Numbered from the stretch's first letter, positions 34,348-45,085 are shown. The stretch: 64,000 nucleotides of DNA from Williamsia deligens (GCF_024171765.1 NZ_JAMTCI010000002.1:62001-126000); one strand, 5' to 3'. Notes: a model not told the origin generated them from the sequence alone. Translations and numbers: made by a program.

Positions 34348-35463
34348 TCAGACCGCGGTGAGTCCGTGCGGGCGCTTGTTGACGGCCTCGCAGCCGTCGG
34401 CGGTGACGATCACGATGTCCTCGATGCGTGCGCCCCACTGGCCGGGGAAGTAGATCCCGGGCTCGATGGAGAACGCCATCCCCTCGCTGAGCACCGTGTC
34501 GTTCCCGCCGACGATGTAGGGCTCCTCGTGCACCGACAGGCCGATGCCGTGGCCGGTGCGGTGGATGAACCACTCCCCCAGACCTGCGTCGACGAGCACC
34601 TGTCGCGCCGCGGCGTCGACGGCCTCGGCCGGGATCCCGGGCCGTACGGCCTCCACCGCGGCCTGCTGAGCGCGCTCGAGCACCGCGCACCGCTCGGCGA
34701 TGTCCGAAGTCGGCGCGCCGACGCTGTAGGTGCGGGTCGAGTCCGAGAAGTAGCCGGGGTCCACCGGACCGCCGATGTCCACCACGACGATGTCGCCGGC
34801 CTCGATGACGCGGTCGGAGACCTCGTGGTGGGGATCGGCGCCGTTCGGTCCCGAGCCGACGATGACGAACTCGGCCCGGGTGTGTCCCTCGGCGATGATC
34901 GCGGCCGTGATGTCGTCGGCGACCGCCCGTTCGGTGCGGCCGGGCCGCAACCATTCACCCACCCGCGCATGGACACGGTCGATCGCGGCGCCGGCGCGGC
35001 GCAGGGCCTCGACCTCGGCGTCGTCCTTGCTCATCCGCAGGGTGCGCAGCACCTCCGTCGCGAGTACCGGCAGCGCGCCGTTGCGATCGGCGAGAGGCAG
35101 CAGGTGCAGTGCGGGAACGGCATCGGACACAGCGAGGGCGGATCCGGCCGGGACACCCTGCAGGGCGAGGGCGTAGGGATCGTCACCGTCGACCCAATCA
35201 CGCGTCGCCACACCGAGTTCACCGACAGCCGACGCCCGCAGGGCGGCGAGCTCGAGCCGAGGGACCATTACCCACGGGTCGCCCTGAGCGGGGACGACCA
35301 GCGCGAGCAGCCGCTCGAAGGTGCTGGCACGGGAACCGGTCAGGTAGTCCAGATCAGGGCCGGGTCCGACGAGGAGCGCGTGCAGGCCGGAGTCGGCCGC
35401 AGCGGACGCGGCGCGGGCCAGGCGATCGGCGTAGACCGAGGACGGGAATCGCTGCTGTGTCAC
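34348..35463 (-). CDS. pepE: Xaa-Pro aminopeptidase/dipeptidase, M24 family (PepE-like)
   Basis: The 371-residue metallopeptidase has a creatinase-like N-terminal domain and a C-terminal pita-bread domain. The five metal ligands are visible: two Asp in VDIGGPVDPGYFSDSTRTYS (about residue 220), His in IHRTGHGIGLSVHEEPYI, Glu in FSIEPGIYFPG and Glu in ARIEDIVIVT. It would cleave peptides with proline in the second position. Homologue and place correspond to Rv2089c. The start is uncertain; the GTG at 35463 is used, with a GTG three codons earlier possible. The N terminus upstream of that is Arg-rich and unlikely to be real. Confidence 0.9.
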   Translation of the reverse strand: MTQQRFPSSVYADRLARAASAAADSGLHALLVGPGPDLDYLTGSRASTFERLLALVVPAQGDPWVMVPRLELAALRASAVGELGVATRDWVDGDDPYALALQGVPAGSALAVSDAVPALHLLPLADRNGALPVLATEVLRTLRMSKDDAEVEALRRAGAAIDRVHARVGEWLRPGRTERAVADDITAAIIAEGHTRAEFVIVGSGPNGADPHHEVSDRVIEAGDIVVVDIGGPVDPGYFSDSTRTYSVGAPTSDIAERCAVLERAQQAAVEAVRPGIPAEAVDAAARQVLVDAGLGEWFIHRTGHGIGLSVHEEPYIVGGNDTVLSEGMAFSIEPGIYFPGQWGARIEDIVIVTADGCEAVNKRPHGLTAV

Positions 35464-35537
35464 GGTGTCCACAGTGTCACGACGTCGCCGGCGACGCCCG
35501 TTCCCGGGCGCAGCCCCGTCTGGCATTGTGGGTCACC

Positions 35538-36509
35538 ATGGCCGCCCCCCTGATGCTGCTCGACGGTGCCAGCCTGTGGTTCCGGGCGTTCCACGGGATC
35601 CCCGAGAAGATCACCGCGCCCGACGGCCGCCCGGTCAACGCGGTCCGCGGGTTCCTCGACATGATCGCGGTCCTGGTCGAGCGCGACCGTCCCCGCCGAC
35701 TCGTCACCTGTCTCGACGTCGACTGGCGACCGGAGTTCCGCGTCGCCCTCATCCCGTCGTACAAGGCACATCGTGTCGCGGAGGTGGTGCCCGCCGCGGA
35801 CGGTGAGACGTTCGTGGAGGAGGTCCCCGACACCCTCACCCCGCAGGTCGCGATGATCGCCGACGTGCTGGCCGCGGCCGGCATCGCGAGCGCGGGCGCC
35901 CACGACTGCGAGGCCGACGACGTCATCGGGACACTCGCCGACTCGGAGACCCAGGACCCCGTCGTGGTCGTCAGCGGCGACCGCGACCTGCTGCAGGTGG
36001 TCCGCGACGACCCGGTGGAGGTACGAGTCCTCTACGTCGGCAAGGGGGTCAACCGCGCCGAGCGGTTCGGTCCCGACGAGGTGGCCGCGAAATATGCGGT
36101 CCCGCAGCAGCACCCGGGCACCGCCTATGCCGAACTGGCGATCCTGCGCGGGGACCCGTCCGACGGGTTGCCCGGCGTCAAGGGGGTCGGCGAGAAGACC
36201 GCATCCACCCTGCTGCGCGAGTTCGGTGACCTCGACGCGGTCGAGGCCGCCGCACGCGCCGGGGACCGTCGTATCTCGGCGCGGATCGCCGCGTCCATCA
36301 CCGACGCCCACGACTATCTCGCCGCCGCACGCACGGTGGTCTTCGTCCGGACCGACGCCGATGTCGTCTACGAGTCCGGCGATGCCCCGGCTCTCGTCCC
36401 CGCCGGGCCGGCGGACGGCGCAGCGCTGTCGGCCCTGGTCGACGAGCTCGGCATCGGGTCGTCGGTCAACCGGATGGCCACGGCGTTCGGCTGGGACGAA
36501 CGGTTCTGA
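35538..36509 (+). CDS. 5'-3' exonuclease (FEN/XNI-like, Rv2090 homologue)
   Basis: The 323-residue protein is a free-standing PIN/FEN nuclease like the N-terminal domain of DNA polymerase I. Metal-binding acidic residues lie in LMLLDGASLWFRAFHG (Asp9), HDCEADDVIGTLA and VVVSGDRDLLQVV; the helix-hairpin-helix is GLPGVKGVGEKTASTLLREF near residue 212. It would remove flaps or RNA primers. The ATG at 35538 is used; no good ribosome-binding site is seen, and a weak CATTGT box 8 bases upstream may make it leaderless. It is divergent from pepE with short spacing. Confidence 0.92.
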   Translation: MAAPLMLLDGASLWFRAFHGIPEKITAPDGRPVNAVRGFLDMIAVLVERDRPRRLVTCLDVDWRPEFRVALIPSYKAHRVAEVVPAADGETFVEEVPDTLTPQVAMIADVLAAAGIASAGAHDCEADDVIGTLADSETQDPVVVVSGDRDLLQVVRDDPVEVRVLYVGKGVNRAERFGPDEVAAKYAVPQQHPGTAYAELAILRGDPSDGLPGVKGVGEKTASTLLREFGDLDAVEAAARAGDRRISARIAASITDAHDYLAAARTVVFVRTDADVVYESGDAPALVPAGPADGAALSALVDELGIGSSVNRMATAFGWDERF

Positions 36510-36531
36510 CCCTCCGGCGGGGACCCGGGGC

Positions 36532-37263
36532 TCAGTTCGACCCGGGTCGACCGACCTCGTAGGTGCCCTTGTCGTCGAGGAACGTGACGGTGACCTGCTG
36601 CTGCGCGCCCGCCACGGTCAGGCTGCAGCGGAAGCTCGACCCCTTCTCGACCTTCTGACCGTTCGGGCACCGCACCGCGGACACGTCCGTCGCCTGGTAG
36701 TCGCGGACGAGGACCGTGCGCACACCCTTCTCCACCGAGGACCGGGACAACTCCGTGGTCACCGCGAAGCCGGGTGCCCAGAACGCCGTGATCGCGAGGA
36801 CGGCCAGCACCAGGACGACGATCCCACCGACCGCCCCCAGGACGGCCGGTGATCGCTTCCTGCCGGCCGGGGTCATCGACGTGAATGCGTCCTGGCCCGG
36901 GCCGGGGATCTGCCCGTACTGCTGCTGATCGAACCCGGGCTGCCCGAAGGCGGGCCCGCCGTGCGGCTGGTTGCCATAGGACGGCTGTTCCCACTGCGGA
37001 CCGCCCTGGGTGGGCCCGCTCCAGGCGCCACCGGGCTGCGTCTGGTCGCCGTACTGCGGCGGTGCGCCCCACCCCTGCCCCTGCTGCCCGTACTGGGGTT
37101 GTCCGGCCGGGGGCTGCCCGTATTGGGGTTGGCCGTACTGCTGGTGCCCGTAGGCAGGCTGGTCGGGGCTCGGCGGACGGGACGGGTCCTGCCACGCGGT
37201 GGAGGGATCCTGCCCGCCCCCGTCGCCCTCGGGGGACGTACCCGGGGTGTGGGGGTCGGTCAT
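36532..37263 (-). CDS. DUF4333 membrane-anchored protein with Gln/Gly/Pro-rich cytoplasmic region
   Basis: The 243-residue protein has a low-complexity N-terminal half with QYGQP-type repeats (about residues 36-125), one transmembrane helix (VLGAVGGIVVLVLAVLAITA near residue 141), and an extracellular DUF4333 domain whose two Cys (AVRCPNGQKV and FRCSLTV) probably form a disulfide. The C-terminal part of DUF4333 proteins is a small beta domain of unknown function in actinobacterial envelopes. GGGAGG precedes the ATG. Gene place corresponds to Rv2091c, between the exonuclease and helY. Confidence 0.82.
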   Translation of the reverse strand: MTDPHTPGTSPEGDGGGQDPSTAWQDPSRPPSPDQPAYGHQQYGQPQYGQPPAGQPQYGQQGQGWGAPPQYGDQTQPGGAWSGPTQGGPQWEQPSYGNQPHGGPAFGQPGFDQQQYGQIPGPGQDAFTSMTPAGRKRSPAVLGAVGGIVVLVLAVLAITAFWAPGFAVTTELSRSSVEKGVRTVLVRDYQATDVSAVRCPNGQKVEKGSSFRCSLTVAGAQQQVTVTFLDDKGTYEVGRPGSN

Positions 37264-37389
37264 CTCCAGCCTCCCGGCGCTCGCATCGTCGACGTCTGCG
37301 GCGCGGCCGTCTCGGCGCGCGCCCGCGACCGAACATACCCCACGGTCAGGGGCGCGACGGGGAGCTCGCGGCGCGTCCGAGCGCTCGGA

Positions 37390-40299
37390 TCAGCCGAGCT
37401 CGACGGCCACGACTCCACGCGTGATGGCACGCGACGCCGCGCGTGCGGTCGTCGCGACGGGAGTACCGGTCGCCGCCATCCTGATCTGTTCCAACAGGTC
37501 GATCACCTGGCGGGACCACCGGACGAAATCGCCTGCGGGCAGGGCCCGTCCGCGATCACCCGCCACGGCGAGCACCTCCGCCAGGGGTCGTCCCGACGCC
37601 CAGAGGTTCATGGCCAGGGCGAAACCGGCGTCGGGTTCGCGGGTCACCGCGACGTGGTGGCGTTCCTCGACCACGGCGAGATCCCGCCATGCCCGATGGG
37701 TCGCGGTGATGGCGTCGCGGACGGCACCCTCGCCGGTCACGAGGTCCGCACCGGCGTAGGCGTCGCGGCGCGACTCGTAGACCACCGACGAGACCACCGC
37801 CGCGAGCTGCGGGGCGTTCAGCCGGTCCCAGATGCCGCTGCGCAGGCATTCGCAGATCAGCAGATCGCTCTCGCTGTAGACGCGGGCCAGGGCGGACCCG
37901 GACGCGGTCACCGTGAGGTCGTCGTCCTCGCCGTCCCTGCCGAGATAACCGAGCTCGGTGAGCACGGCGACCACACGGTCGAAGGTGACCGACAGTGTCG
38001 ACGTGCGCGTGTGCACGGCGTCGAGGAGTCCGTCGAGCTCCCGCTGGATGCGGGCGCGCCGCTCGGCGAGGCGGAACAGCTCGTCCGAGCCGGACAGCTC
38101 GTGGGCGGGGTGTGCACGCAGGCGGGATCGCAGACGCGTCAGTTCGTCGTCCTCGGACGCCGGCGACCTCTTGGCCGGGCGACCACGCGGCATCTCGATA
38201 CCTGTGCTGCGCAACGCCGACGCGAGATCCCGACGGCCACGACCGGTCCGCCGATCGACCTGTTTGCCCAGCCGCATGTCCCCGAGCACCTCGGGTGGGT
38301 TGACGAAGTCGCGGGCTCCCACACGGCCGCACCAGGCGTCCTCGCACAGCACCAGCGGCCGGGGGTCGCGACGGTCCGAGGCCTGCTCCACGACGACCGC
38401 CAGCCCGCGGTGCTTCCCTCCGCGCAGCGCGATCACGTGTCCGCGCTTGAGGCCGAAGAGGTCGTCGACGACTGCGTCCTGGCGGTCGATCCTGGTGCGG
38501 AACTTCAGGTCCCGTTCCCGCGCGCGGATGGTCTGCCGCAACCGCATGTACCCGAAGAAACCCTCGTGGGTGTCGGGCCCGGCCGTCCGATCGGGGTCGA
38601 TGGATCCGGGGTCCATGCCGAGTGTCGATGCGCGTCCGGTCAGTTCGGCGTCGACCGTGCGCAGCGTGGCGCGGGTCGCGTCGATGCGCCGGTGCTGGCC
38701 GACGACGGAGCGGTCGGCCTGGAACTGCGCGAAGGACCGGTCCAGCAGGGTCTTGGCGCCGACGAAACCGAGACGGTCGATCAGGTTGATGGCCATGTTG
38801 TACTCGGGTGCGAACGAGCTGCGCAGGGGGAACGTGCGGGCACCGGCCAGCCCGGCGACGCGACCGGGGTCGAGGTCGGGTGAATACACGACCACCGCGT
38901 GACCCTCGACGTCGATGCCGCGGCGCCCGGCGCGGCCGGTGAGCTGGGTGAACTCGCCGGGGGTCAGGTCGACGTGGGCTTCGCCGTTGAACTTCACCAG
39001 CCGTTCCAACACCACCGACCGGGCGGGCATGTTGATGCCGAGCGCCAGCGTCTCCGTCGCGAACACTGCTCGGACGAGGCCGCGGACGAACAGCTCCTCC
39101 ACCGCGTGGCGGAACGCGGGCAGCATGCCCGCGTGGTGTGCGGCGAATCCCCGCGACAGGGCCGACGCCCAACGGTCGACGCGCAGGACGTCGCGGTCGG
39201 CCTCGGACAGCTCCCCGATGTGCCGCTCGACGACCTCGTCGACCTGGGCGGCCTCGGCGGGGGCGAGGAGGCTGAGACCCGAGCGGAGACACTGGTCGAG
39301 AGCGGCGTCGCACCCGGCGCGGGAGAACACGAAGGTGATGGCGGGCAGCAGTCCGTCGCGGTCGAGTCGGGCGATGAGATCAGGCCGGGACACGACGGCG
39401 CCCGGACGCGCGTCGCGACCGCGGCCACCGCGCTGCGGACCGCCGCCCGGCCCACCCCCCGCCGAGCGGGGGGCATCACCACGTCGGTGGTGGCGTGGAC
39501 CTCGCCCGCCGTGGGCCCGGTCGTGGTCGTCGACCATCTCGCGCTGTCGGATGTGGCGGGTGAGTTCCGGGTTGACCTCCGGTTTGCCGCCGGGCGTGCC
39601 GCGACGGTCGAACAGGTCGAAGAGGCGGTTGCCCACCAACATGTGCTGCCACAGCGGGACCGGCCGGTGTTCGTCGACGACCACGGTGGTGTCGCCGCGC
39701 ACGGTCTTGATCCAGTCGCCGAACTCCTCGGCGTTGCTCACCGTCGCAGAGAGACTGACCACCTTTACCGACGGGTCGAGGTGCAGGATGACCTCCTCCC
39801 ACACCGCACCGCGGAACCGGTCGGCCAGGAAGTGCACCTCGTCCATGACGACATGGGAGAGCCCGGGCAGCGCAGGCGAATTCGCGTAGATCATGTTCCG
39901 CACGACCTCGGTGGTCATGACGACCACGGGTGCGTGCGGGTTGATCGAGCTGTCGCCGGTGAGCAGTCCGACGGCGTCGGGGCCGTGCACGGCGACGAGG
40001 TCGGCGTACTTCTGGTTGCTGAGCGCCTTGATCGGTGTGGTGTAGAAGCACTTCGATCCCGACGCCAGCGCCAGGTGCACCGCGAACTCACCGACGATCG
40101 TCTTCCCCGCGCCGGTGGGTGCGCAGACGAGCACACCGTGACCGTCCTCCAGCGCCGAGCAGGCGGCGATCTGGAACGGGTCGAGACCGAACTCGAGCCG
40201 CTCGGTGAACTCCGCCAGTCGGGGCCGGGCCACCAAGGCCTCAGGGGTGCCGACCGCGTCCAGGGGGCGCGATGCGGCGTCGGGGTCAGAGAACGTCAT
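37390..40299 (-). CDS. helY: DEVH-box RNA helicase HelY (Ski2/Mtr4-like)
   Basis: The 969-residue helicase has motif I APTGAGKT near residue 55, Ia [41 protein letters not shown], and [21 protein letters not shown], followed by the long Ski2-type C-terminal domain. A Gly/Arg/His-rich insertion (about residues 255-305, with [20 protein letters not shown]) interrupts the region between the two RecA folds. It probably works in RNA turnover or ribosome maturation. The ATG at 40299 overlaps the tatC end by 14 bases, so the two are coupled; the open frame to 40422 is inside tatC and rejected. Confidence 0.94.
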   Translation of the reverse strand: MTFSDPDAASRPLDAVGTPEALVARPRLAEFTERLEFGLDPFQIAACSALEDGHGVLVCAPTGAGKTIVGEFAVHLALASGSKCFYTTPIKALSNQKYADLVAVHGPDAVGLLTGDSSINPHAPVVVMTTEVVRNMIYANSPALPGLSHVVMDEVHFLADRFRGAVWEEVILHLDPSVKVVSLSATVSNAEEFGDWIKTVRGDTTVVVDEHRPVPLWQHMLVGNRLFDLFDRRGTPGGKPEVNPELTRHIRQREMVDDHDRAHGGRGPRHHRRGDAPRSAGGGPGGGPQRGGRGRDARPGAVVSRPDLIARLDRDGLLPAITFVFSRAGCDAALDQCLRSGLSLLAPAEAAQVDEVVERHIGELSEADRDVLRVDRWASALSRGFAAHHAGMLPAFRHAVEELFVRGLVRAVFATETLALGINMPARSVVLERLVKFNGEAHVDLTPGEFTQLTGRAGRRGIDVEGHAVVVYSPDLDPGRVAGLAGARTFPLRSSFAPEYNMAINLIDRLGFVGAKTLLDRSFAQFQADRSVVGQHRRIDATRATLRTVDAELTGRASTLGMDPGSIDPDRTAGPDTHEGFFGYMRLRQTIRARERDLKFRTRIDRQDAVVDDLFGLKRGHVIALRGGKHRGLAVVVEQASDRRDPRPLVLCEDAWCGRVGARDFVNPPEVLGDMRLGKQVDRRTGRGRRDLASALRSTGIEMPRGRPAKRSPASEDDELTRLRSRLRAHPAHELSGSDELFRLAERRARIQRELDGLLDAVHTRTSTLSVTFDRVVAVLTELGYLGRDGEDDDLTVTASGSALARVYSESDLLICECLRSGIWDRLNAPQLAAVVSSVVYESRRDAYAGADLVTGEGAVRDAITATHRAWRDLAVVEERHHVAVTREPDAGFALAMNLWASGRPLAEVLAVAGDRGRALPAGDFVRWSRQVIDLLEQIRMAATGTPVATTARAASRAITRGVVAVELG

Positions 40300-41239
40300 C
40301 GAGATCCGACGCGCGGATCGACGAGGCCGGGGCGACCGCGGGCGTCGCCGACACCATCTCGGGGCGGTGGTCGAGTGGAGATGCCTCCTCGTCGGAGAGG
40401 TGCTCCCAGTTCTCCCCGACACGCTTGGCCTTGCGCCGGTCGTGGAGGCGGGTGAACTGCACGGCCAGCTCGAACAGCACGGTCAGTGCCAGCGCCAACG
40501 CCAGCATGGTGAACGGGTCGGAGCCGGGCGTGACGACCGCGGCGAACACGAACAGACCGAAGGTGAGGCCGCGCCGCCACGCCTTGAGACGCGCGTAGGT
40601 GAGCACCCCGATGAGGTTGAGCGCGATGATCAGCAGCGGCACCTCGAAGCTGACCCCGAAGATGATCAGCAGATGCAGCATGAACGTGAAGTACTGGTCG
40701 CCGGCGAGGGCGGTGACCTGGACGTCGTTGCCGACAGTGAGCAGGAAATGGAACGCCTTGGCGACGACCAGGTAGGCCAGCACCGTCCCGCTCACGAACA
40801 GGACGGCGGCAGCGGCGACGAAGGACAACCCGTATCGGCGTTCGTTCTGGTGCAGGCCCGGGGTGATGAACTGCCACAGCTGGTGGAACCAGATGGGGCA
40901 GGCCAGCACGACGCCGGCGGTGGCCCCGACCTTGAGGCGGAGCAGGAACTGGTCGAACGGTCCGGTCGCGAGGAGTCGACACTCGTCCCCAGGCGTGAGG
41001 GTCGCGCGGGAACTCGCCGGGAGCGAACAGTAGGGGCCCCGCAGCAGCTCGCCCAGAGACTCGAGCCCGAAGGCACCACGGGAGTACCAGATGAAACCGA
41101 TGATCGTCGTCAGCGCGATCGCGATCAGTGAGATCAGCAGACGCTTCCGCAGCTCGTAGAGGTGCTCGACGAGCGACATGGTGCCATCGGGATTGACCCG
41201 GCGCCGGTTGCGGCGCGGGTCCAGAGGAATGCGGACCAC
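40286..41239 (-). CDS. tatC: Twin-arginine translocase subunit TatC
   Basis: TatC binds twin-arginine signal peptides and exports folded proteins. The 317-residue protein has the cytoplasmic [15 protein letters not shown] block (conserved Glu), six transmembrane helices, the periplasmic loop with [20 protein letters not shown], and the conserved [11 protein letters not shown] segment. The acidic C-terminal tail is longer than in E. coli. The GTG at 41239 gives an N-terminal extension [12 protein letters not shown] like that of mycobacterial TatC, so it is preferred to the internal ATG at 41179. It lies 37 bases after tatA. Confidence 0.95.
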   Translation of the reverse strand: MVRIPLDPRRNRRRVNPDGTMSLVEHLYELRKRLLISLIAIALTTIIGFIWYSRGAFGLESLGELLRGPYCSLPASSRATLTPGDECRLLATGPFDQFLLRLKVGATAGVVLACPIWFHQLWQFITPGLHQNERRYGLSFVAAAAVLFVSGTVLAYLVVAKAFHFLLTVGNDVQVTALAGDQYFTFMLHLLIIFGVSFEVPLLIIALNLIGVLTYARLKAWRRGLTFGLFVFAAVVTPGSDPFTMLALALALTVLFELAVQFTRLHDRRKAKRVGENWEHLSDEEASPLDHRPEMVSATPAVAPASSIRASDLDDVL

Positions 41240-41276
41240 AGTCGGTTACGCGTGCGCGGCGCGAGCGTCGAGATGC

Positions 41277-41546
41277 TCAGGCGCTGCGGCGCTCCCCCTC
41301 GGTGGTGGTGTGCGCGGTCGGGTCGGTCGGGGCGGGCGCCGGGATCTGGCGAGGGGTGGTGTCCTCGGTGTCGGCGTGCGCGTGATCGTCCTTCTTGCCG
41401 TCGTTCTGCATCTCTTTGACCTCGGACTTGAAGATGCGCATCGACCGACCGAGCCCGCGTGCGGCGTCCGGGAGTTTCTTCGACCCGAACAGGATCAGGA
41501 ACACGATCACCACGATGATGATGTGCCATGGCTGGATGGCGCCCAT
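41277..41546 (-). CDS. tatA: Twin-arginine translocase subunit TatA
   Basis: The 89-residue protein has a single N-terminal membrane helix (IQPWHIIIVVIVFLILFG), the FGSKKLPDAARGLGRSMRIF hinge and amphipathic helix, and an acidic tail. It forms the size-variable pore of the Tat pathway. The ATG at 41546 has AAGGAAGG immediately upstream; the longer open frame is not used. Order pafC-tatA-tatC-helY is the mycobacterial order. Confidence 0.95.
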   Translation of the reverse strand: MGAIQPWHIIIVVIVFLILFGSKKLPDAARGLGRSMRIFKSEVKEMQNDGKKDDHAHADTEDTTPRQIPAPAPTDPTAHTTTEGERRSA

Positions 41547-41620
41547 TGGCCTTCCTTTCACGCGTCGACTGCTGCCGATGCTACCGGACCACCGCGGACC
41601 GGCGGGGGTGCGACGACCGC

Positions 41621-42658
41621 TCAGGACGGGTTCGCGGTCCGTGTCCCCGCGGCCTCGTAGGCTCCCAGCGCGGCCGTGGCGCGTCGCACCGCGTCCTGCG
41701 TGACGTCCGGTGCGTCGGCGAGTCGGATGCGGCCCCCGAACCCCAGCAGGAACCGCGTCAACCACTCGTCGGACCCATAGGTCATCCGGCCGCGGAGCAC
41801 TCCCGCGGCGTCACCCTGCCCGGCGTCCCCGCTCCCGGTGTCGAGGAGGTCGATGAGGTGGTAGTCGACGACCCAGGCGACGGTCGGGTCGATGAGGAGG
41901 TCCACGGTCGGCAGACCCTCGTCGCCGTCGCCGAACAACGACAGCGAGGACGACCCGGCCTCGGCGCGGTGATCGCCCGCCGGCTCCTCGAGTTCGCGGG
42001 CCTCGTCGATCCGGTCGAGCCGGAACAGACGGACACCGTCGCTCTCGCGGCACCACCCCTCCAGGTAGGCCTTGCCGTCGACCGCCTGGATGCGGATGGG
42101 GTCGACCGTCCGTTCCGACGTCGCGTCGCGGGACGCGGAGTAGTAGCGCAACCACACCGCGCGCCGGTTGCGCAGGGCCGAGCGGACCACGCCGTCCCAC
42201 CCGTCACCGGTGGCCGGGCCGCTCGCACCGGGGTCCGTCGGGGCGTCGTCCGATGTCTGCGTGGGGTCGGCCCCGAGTGCGGCGTCCCCGACTGCACGCT
42301 CGATCTTGGCGATCGCGCGCTGCGCCGCGTCGGCGTCGACGACGCCACCCATGTCGAGCAGGGCCCGCAATGCCATCAGCAGCACCGACGCCTCGGCAGG
42401 CGTCAGGCGCAGGGGGCGGTCCATGCCGGCGGAGAAGGTGACGTCGACGGTGTCGCGGTCCTCGAAGTCGAGGTCGATGAGGTCGCCCGGCGAGTAGCCG
42501 GGCAGCCCACACATCCACAGCTGGTAGAGGTCCTTGCCCAGCTGGTCCACCGTGACGCCGAGGTCCGCCGCGGCCTGCTTCTTGGTGACCCCGGGATGGG
42601 CGAGGAAGTACGGAACCATCGCGAGCAGGCGCGACAGGCGGTTCGGGTGGGCGCTCAT
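41621..42658 (-). CDS. pafC: WYL-domain transcription factor PafC
   Basis: The 345-residue protein has an N-terminal helix-turn-helix (PGVTKKQAAADLGVTVDQLG), a middle region, and a WYL domain (GVVRSALRNRRAVWLRYYSA, then GKAYLEGWCRESDGVRLFRL DRI). PafB and PafC form a heterodimer that activates the LexA/RecA-independent DNA-damage response in mycobacteria, probably sensing single-stranded nucleic acid through WYL. The ATG overlaps the pafB stop as ATGA. Acidic Asp/Thr/Pro-rich residues at about 125-150 form a linker. Confidence 0.92.
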   Translation of the reverse strand: MSAHPNRLSRLLAMVPYFLAHPGVTKKQAAADLGVTVDQLGKDLYQLWMCGLPGYSPGDLIDLDFEDRDTVDVTFSAGMDRPLRLTPAEASVLLMALRALLDMGGVVDADAAQRAIAKIERAVGDAALGADPTQTSDDAPTDPGASGPATGDGWDGVVRSALRNRRAVWLRYYSASRDATSERTVDPIRIQAVDGKAYLEGWCRESDGVRLFRLDRIDEARELEEPAGDHRAEAGSSSLSLFGDGDEGLPTVDLLIDPTVAWVVDYHLIDLLDTGSGDAGQGDAAGVLRGRMTYGSDEWLTRFLLGFGGRIRLADAPDVTQDAVRRATAALGAYEAAGTRTANPS

Positions 42659-43647
42659 GCGGTCAGCTCCGCGACCACGCCGCGCAGGCCGGAGACCACC
42701 GCGTCGACCAGTGCCGGTGGCTCGAGGGCCACCGCGTCCTCACCGGCGGCGACGACCTGGCGTGCGAGACCGTCGAGCGACCACTCCGGCAGCGTCACGA
42801 CCGATCCCTCGCGGCCCGCGAGAGCCGACGGCGCCGCGCTGTCTGCCGCCCGCCGCAGACCGGCTGCACGGCCGTCGGCCACCCACACCGTGGCGGGTCC
42901 CGACACACCGGCGTCGGCGAAACTCGTGGCCGCGGCCACCACCTCGCGCAGGTCAATGTCCTCGGGACGGGTCACCTCCCCGTCGATCTCGTCGATCGGT
43001 TCCGAGATGCGTGACAGACGGAAGGTCCGTGTCTCACCGCGGTCGCGGTCATGGCCCACGACGTACCAGCGCCCGCGGTGTGTCACCACACCCCACGGCT
43101 CGAGTCGACGGGTGGTCGGCTGCGCCGTCGGCGACGGCCGGTGTCCGAAGCTGATCGCCCGACGGTTCTCCACCGCGGCGAGCAGCGCGGCCAGCACCGC
43201 CTCGGATCCCATCGCCCGGGGGGTCGCTGCGCGCACACCCACGGCGAGGTCGGTGTCGGCGATGAGCTCGACCCCGCCCGCCCGCAGCTTGAGCAGCGCG
43301 GTGCGGGCCGCGGCGGCCATCGACGGGTCGTCCCAGAGTGCGGCGGCCATGGTGACGGCCGCGGACTCGTCGCGGTCGAGATCGATGGCGGGCAGCTCGT
43401 AGGCACTGCGGTTGATCCGGTACCCGTCGACGTCCGATCGCCCGGAGTCGCGACCCGTCTCCAGCGGGATGCCCAGATCGCGCAGCTCGTTCTTGTCGCG
43501 CTCGAACATCCGGTTGAAGGCCTCGATGCTCGCCGAGTCCCCATATCCCTCGACGAGCGTGCGGATCTCGTCCGCGGTGAGGTAGTGCTCGGTCGACAAC
43601 AGGCAGATCACCAGGTTCATCAACCGTTCGATTTTGCTGACTGCCAC
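42655..43647 (-). CDS. pafB: WYL-domain transcription factor PafB
   Basis: The 330-residue protein starts VAVSKIERLMNLVICLLSTE with a winged helix and has a WYL domain (LLAAVENRRAISFGHRPS, WGVVTHRGRWYVVGHDRDRG, TFRLSRI). It is the partner of PafC. The GTG at 43647 is preceded by a TAGGCT box and 7 bases, so pafBC appears to have its own leaderless promoter separate from pafA, which ends 66 bases upstream. That fits a regulator that must be made independently of the proteasome operon. Confidence 0.93.
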   Translation of the reverse strand: MAVSKIERLMNLVICLLSTEHYLTADEIRTLVEGYGDSASIEAFNRMFERDKNELRDLGIPLETGRDSGRSDVDGYRINRSAYELPAIDLDRDESAAVTMAAALWDDPSMAAAARTALLKLRAGGVELIADTDLAVGVRAATPRAMGSEAVLAALLAAVENRRAISFGHRPSPTAQPTTRRLEPWGVVTHRGRWYVVGHDRDRGETRTFRLSRISEPIDEIDGEVTRPEDIDLREVVAAATSFADAGVSGPATVWVADGRAAGLRRAADSAAPSALAGREGSVVTLPEWSLDGLARQVVAAGEDAVALEPPALVDAVVSGLRGVVAELTA

Positions 43648-43654
43648 CCGAGGC

Positions 43655-43660
43655 AGCCTA
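43655..43660 (-). promoter_or_regulatory. -10 box (TAGGCT) of the leaderless pafB promoter
   Basis: On the minus strand TAGGCT is followed by 7 bases and GTG at 43647; no Shine-Dalgarno lies between. Confidence 0.6.
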
Positions 43661-43713
43661 GTGCTCGCCCGGTGCGCCCGTGTCCGACCCGCCGGGCGCG
43701 GTCGGACCCGTCG

Positions 43714-45072
43714 TCACATCGACGCGATGAGCCTGTCCACCCGCTCGTCGACGTTGCGGAACGGGTCCTTGCACAGCACGGTCCGCTGCGCCTGGTCGTT
43801 CAGCTTGAGATGCACCCAGTCGACGGTGAAATCGCGCCCGGCCTTCTGCGCCGCGGCGATGAAGTCCCCGCGCAACTTGGCGCGGGTGGTCTGCGGCGGC
43901 TCCTCGACGGCGTTCTTGATGTCCTCGTCGGTGGTGACGCGGCGGACGAGACCCTTGCGCGACATCAGGTCGAACACACCGCGTCCCCGCTTGATGTCGT
44001 GGAAGGCGAGGTCCAACTGCGCGATCTTCGGGTCGGCCAGGTCCATGTCGTACCGATCCTGGTAGCGCTGGAACAGCTTGCGCTTGATGACCCAGTCGAT
44101 CTCGGTGTCGACCGAGGAGAAGTCCTGCGACTCCACGGCGTCCAGCGTGCGGCCCCACAGGTCGACGACGAGGTCCATCTCCGGGTCGGGACGGCGGTTG
44201 CGGAGGTGCTCCACCGCGCGGGAGTGGTACTCGCGCTGGATGTCGAGGGCACTCGCCTGCCGACCACCTGCCAGGCGGACGGGACGACGACCCGTGGTGT
44301 CGTGGCTGACCTCACGGATCGCGCGAATCGGGTTGTCGAGGGCGAAGTCGCGGAACGAGACCCCCGCCTCGATCATCTCGAGCACCAGCGCCGCAGACCC
44401 CACCTTGAGCATGGTGGTGGTCTCGGCCATGTTCGAGTCACCGACGATCACGTGCAGACGCCGGTACTTCTCCGCGTCGGCGTGGGGCTCGTCGCGGGTG
44501 TTGATGATCGGGCGTGAGCGCGTCGTCGCCGACGAGACGCCCTCCCAGATGTGCTCGGCGCGCTGCGACAGGCAGTAGGTCGCGGCCTTCGGGGTCTGCA
44601 GGACCTTGCCGGCGCCGCAGATCAGCTGTCGGGTGACGAGGAACGGCAGCAGGACGTCGGAGATGCGGGAGAACTCCCCCGCCCGCACGACGCAGTAGTT
44701 CTCGTGGCAGCCGTAGGAGTTGCCGGCCGAGTCGGTGTTGTTCTTGAAGAGGTAGATGTCACCGCCGATGCCCTCGTCGGCGAGGCGGCGCTCGGCGTCG
44801 ACGAGGAGTTCCTCGAGCACCAGCTCACCGGCGCGATCGTGGTTCACCAGCTGGATCAGGCCGTCGCACTCGGCGGTCGCGTACTCGGGATGCGACCCGA
44901 CATCGAGGTAGAGACGAGCCCCGTTCTGCAGGAACACGTTCGACGACCGACCCCAGGACACGACGCGACGGAACAGATAGCGCGCCACCTCGTCCGGGCT
45001 CAGCCGGCGATGACCATGAAAGGTGCAGGTCACGCCAAACTCTGTCTCGATGCCCATGATGCGACGTTCCAC
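43714..45072 (-). CDS. pafA: Pup-protein ligase PafA
   Basis: PafA uses ATP to join the C-terminal glutamate of Pup to lysines of target proteins. The 452-residue protein is nearly identical in its core to mycobacterial Paf[20 protein letters not shown] with the metal-binding Glu, [39 protein letters not shown] and [12 protein letters not shown]-type end. It has a glutamine-synthetase-like fold with a small C-terminal domain. The GTG at 45072 lies 7 bases after TAGTCT, giving a probable leaderless start 63 bases after prcA. Confidence 0.97.
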   Translation of the reverse strand: MERRIMGIETEFGVTCTFHGHRRLSPDEVARYLFRRVVSWGRSSNVFLQNGARLYLDVGSHPEYATAECDGLIQLVNHDRAGELVLEELLVDAERRLADEGIGGDIYLFKNNTDSAGNSYGCHENYCVVRAGEFSRISDVLLPFLVTRQLICGAGKVLQTPKAATYCLSQRAEHIWEGVSSATTRSRPIINTRDEPHADAEKYRRLHVIVGDSNMAETTTMLKVGSAALVLEMIEAGVSFRDFALDNPIRAIREVSHDTTGRRPVRLAGGRQASALDIQREYHSRAVEHLRNRRPDPEMDLVVDLWGRTLDAVESQDFSSVDTEIDWVIKRKLFQRYQDRYDMDLADPKIAQLDLAFHDIKRGRGVFDLMSRKGLVRRVTTDEDIKNAVEEPPQTTRAKLRGDFIAAAQKAGRDFTVDWVHLKLNDQAQRTVLCKDPFRNVDERVDRLIASM

Positions 45073-45079
45073 CTGGTCG

Positions 45080-45085
45080 AGACTA
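45080..45085 (-). promoter_or_regulatory. -10 box (TAGTCT) of the leaderless pafA promoter
   Basis: TAGTCT, 7 bases, GTG at 45072 on the minus strand. It would let pafA be transcribed apart from the pup-prcB-prcA genes upstream. Confidence 0.6.

Noticed and set aside
36880-37160. Short repeats that could suggest a CRISPR array or minisatellite
   Set aside because: They encode the QYGQP-type low-complexity protein region of the DUF4333 gene, are irregular, and have no spacers.
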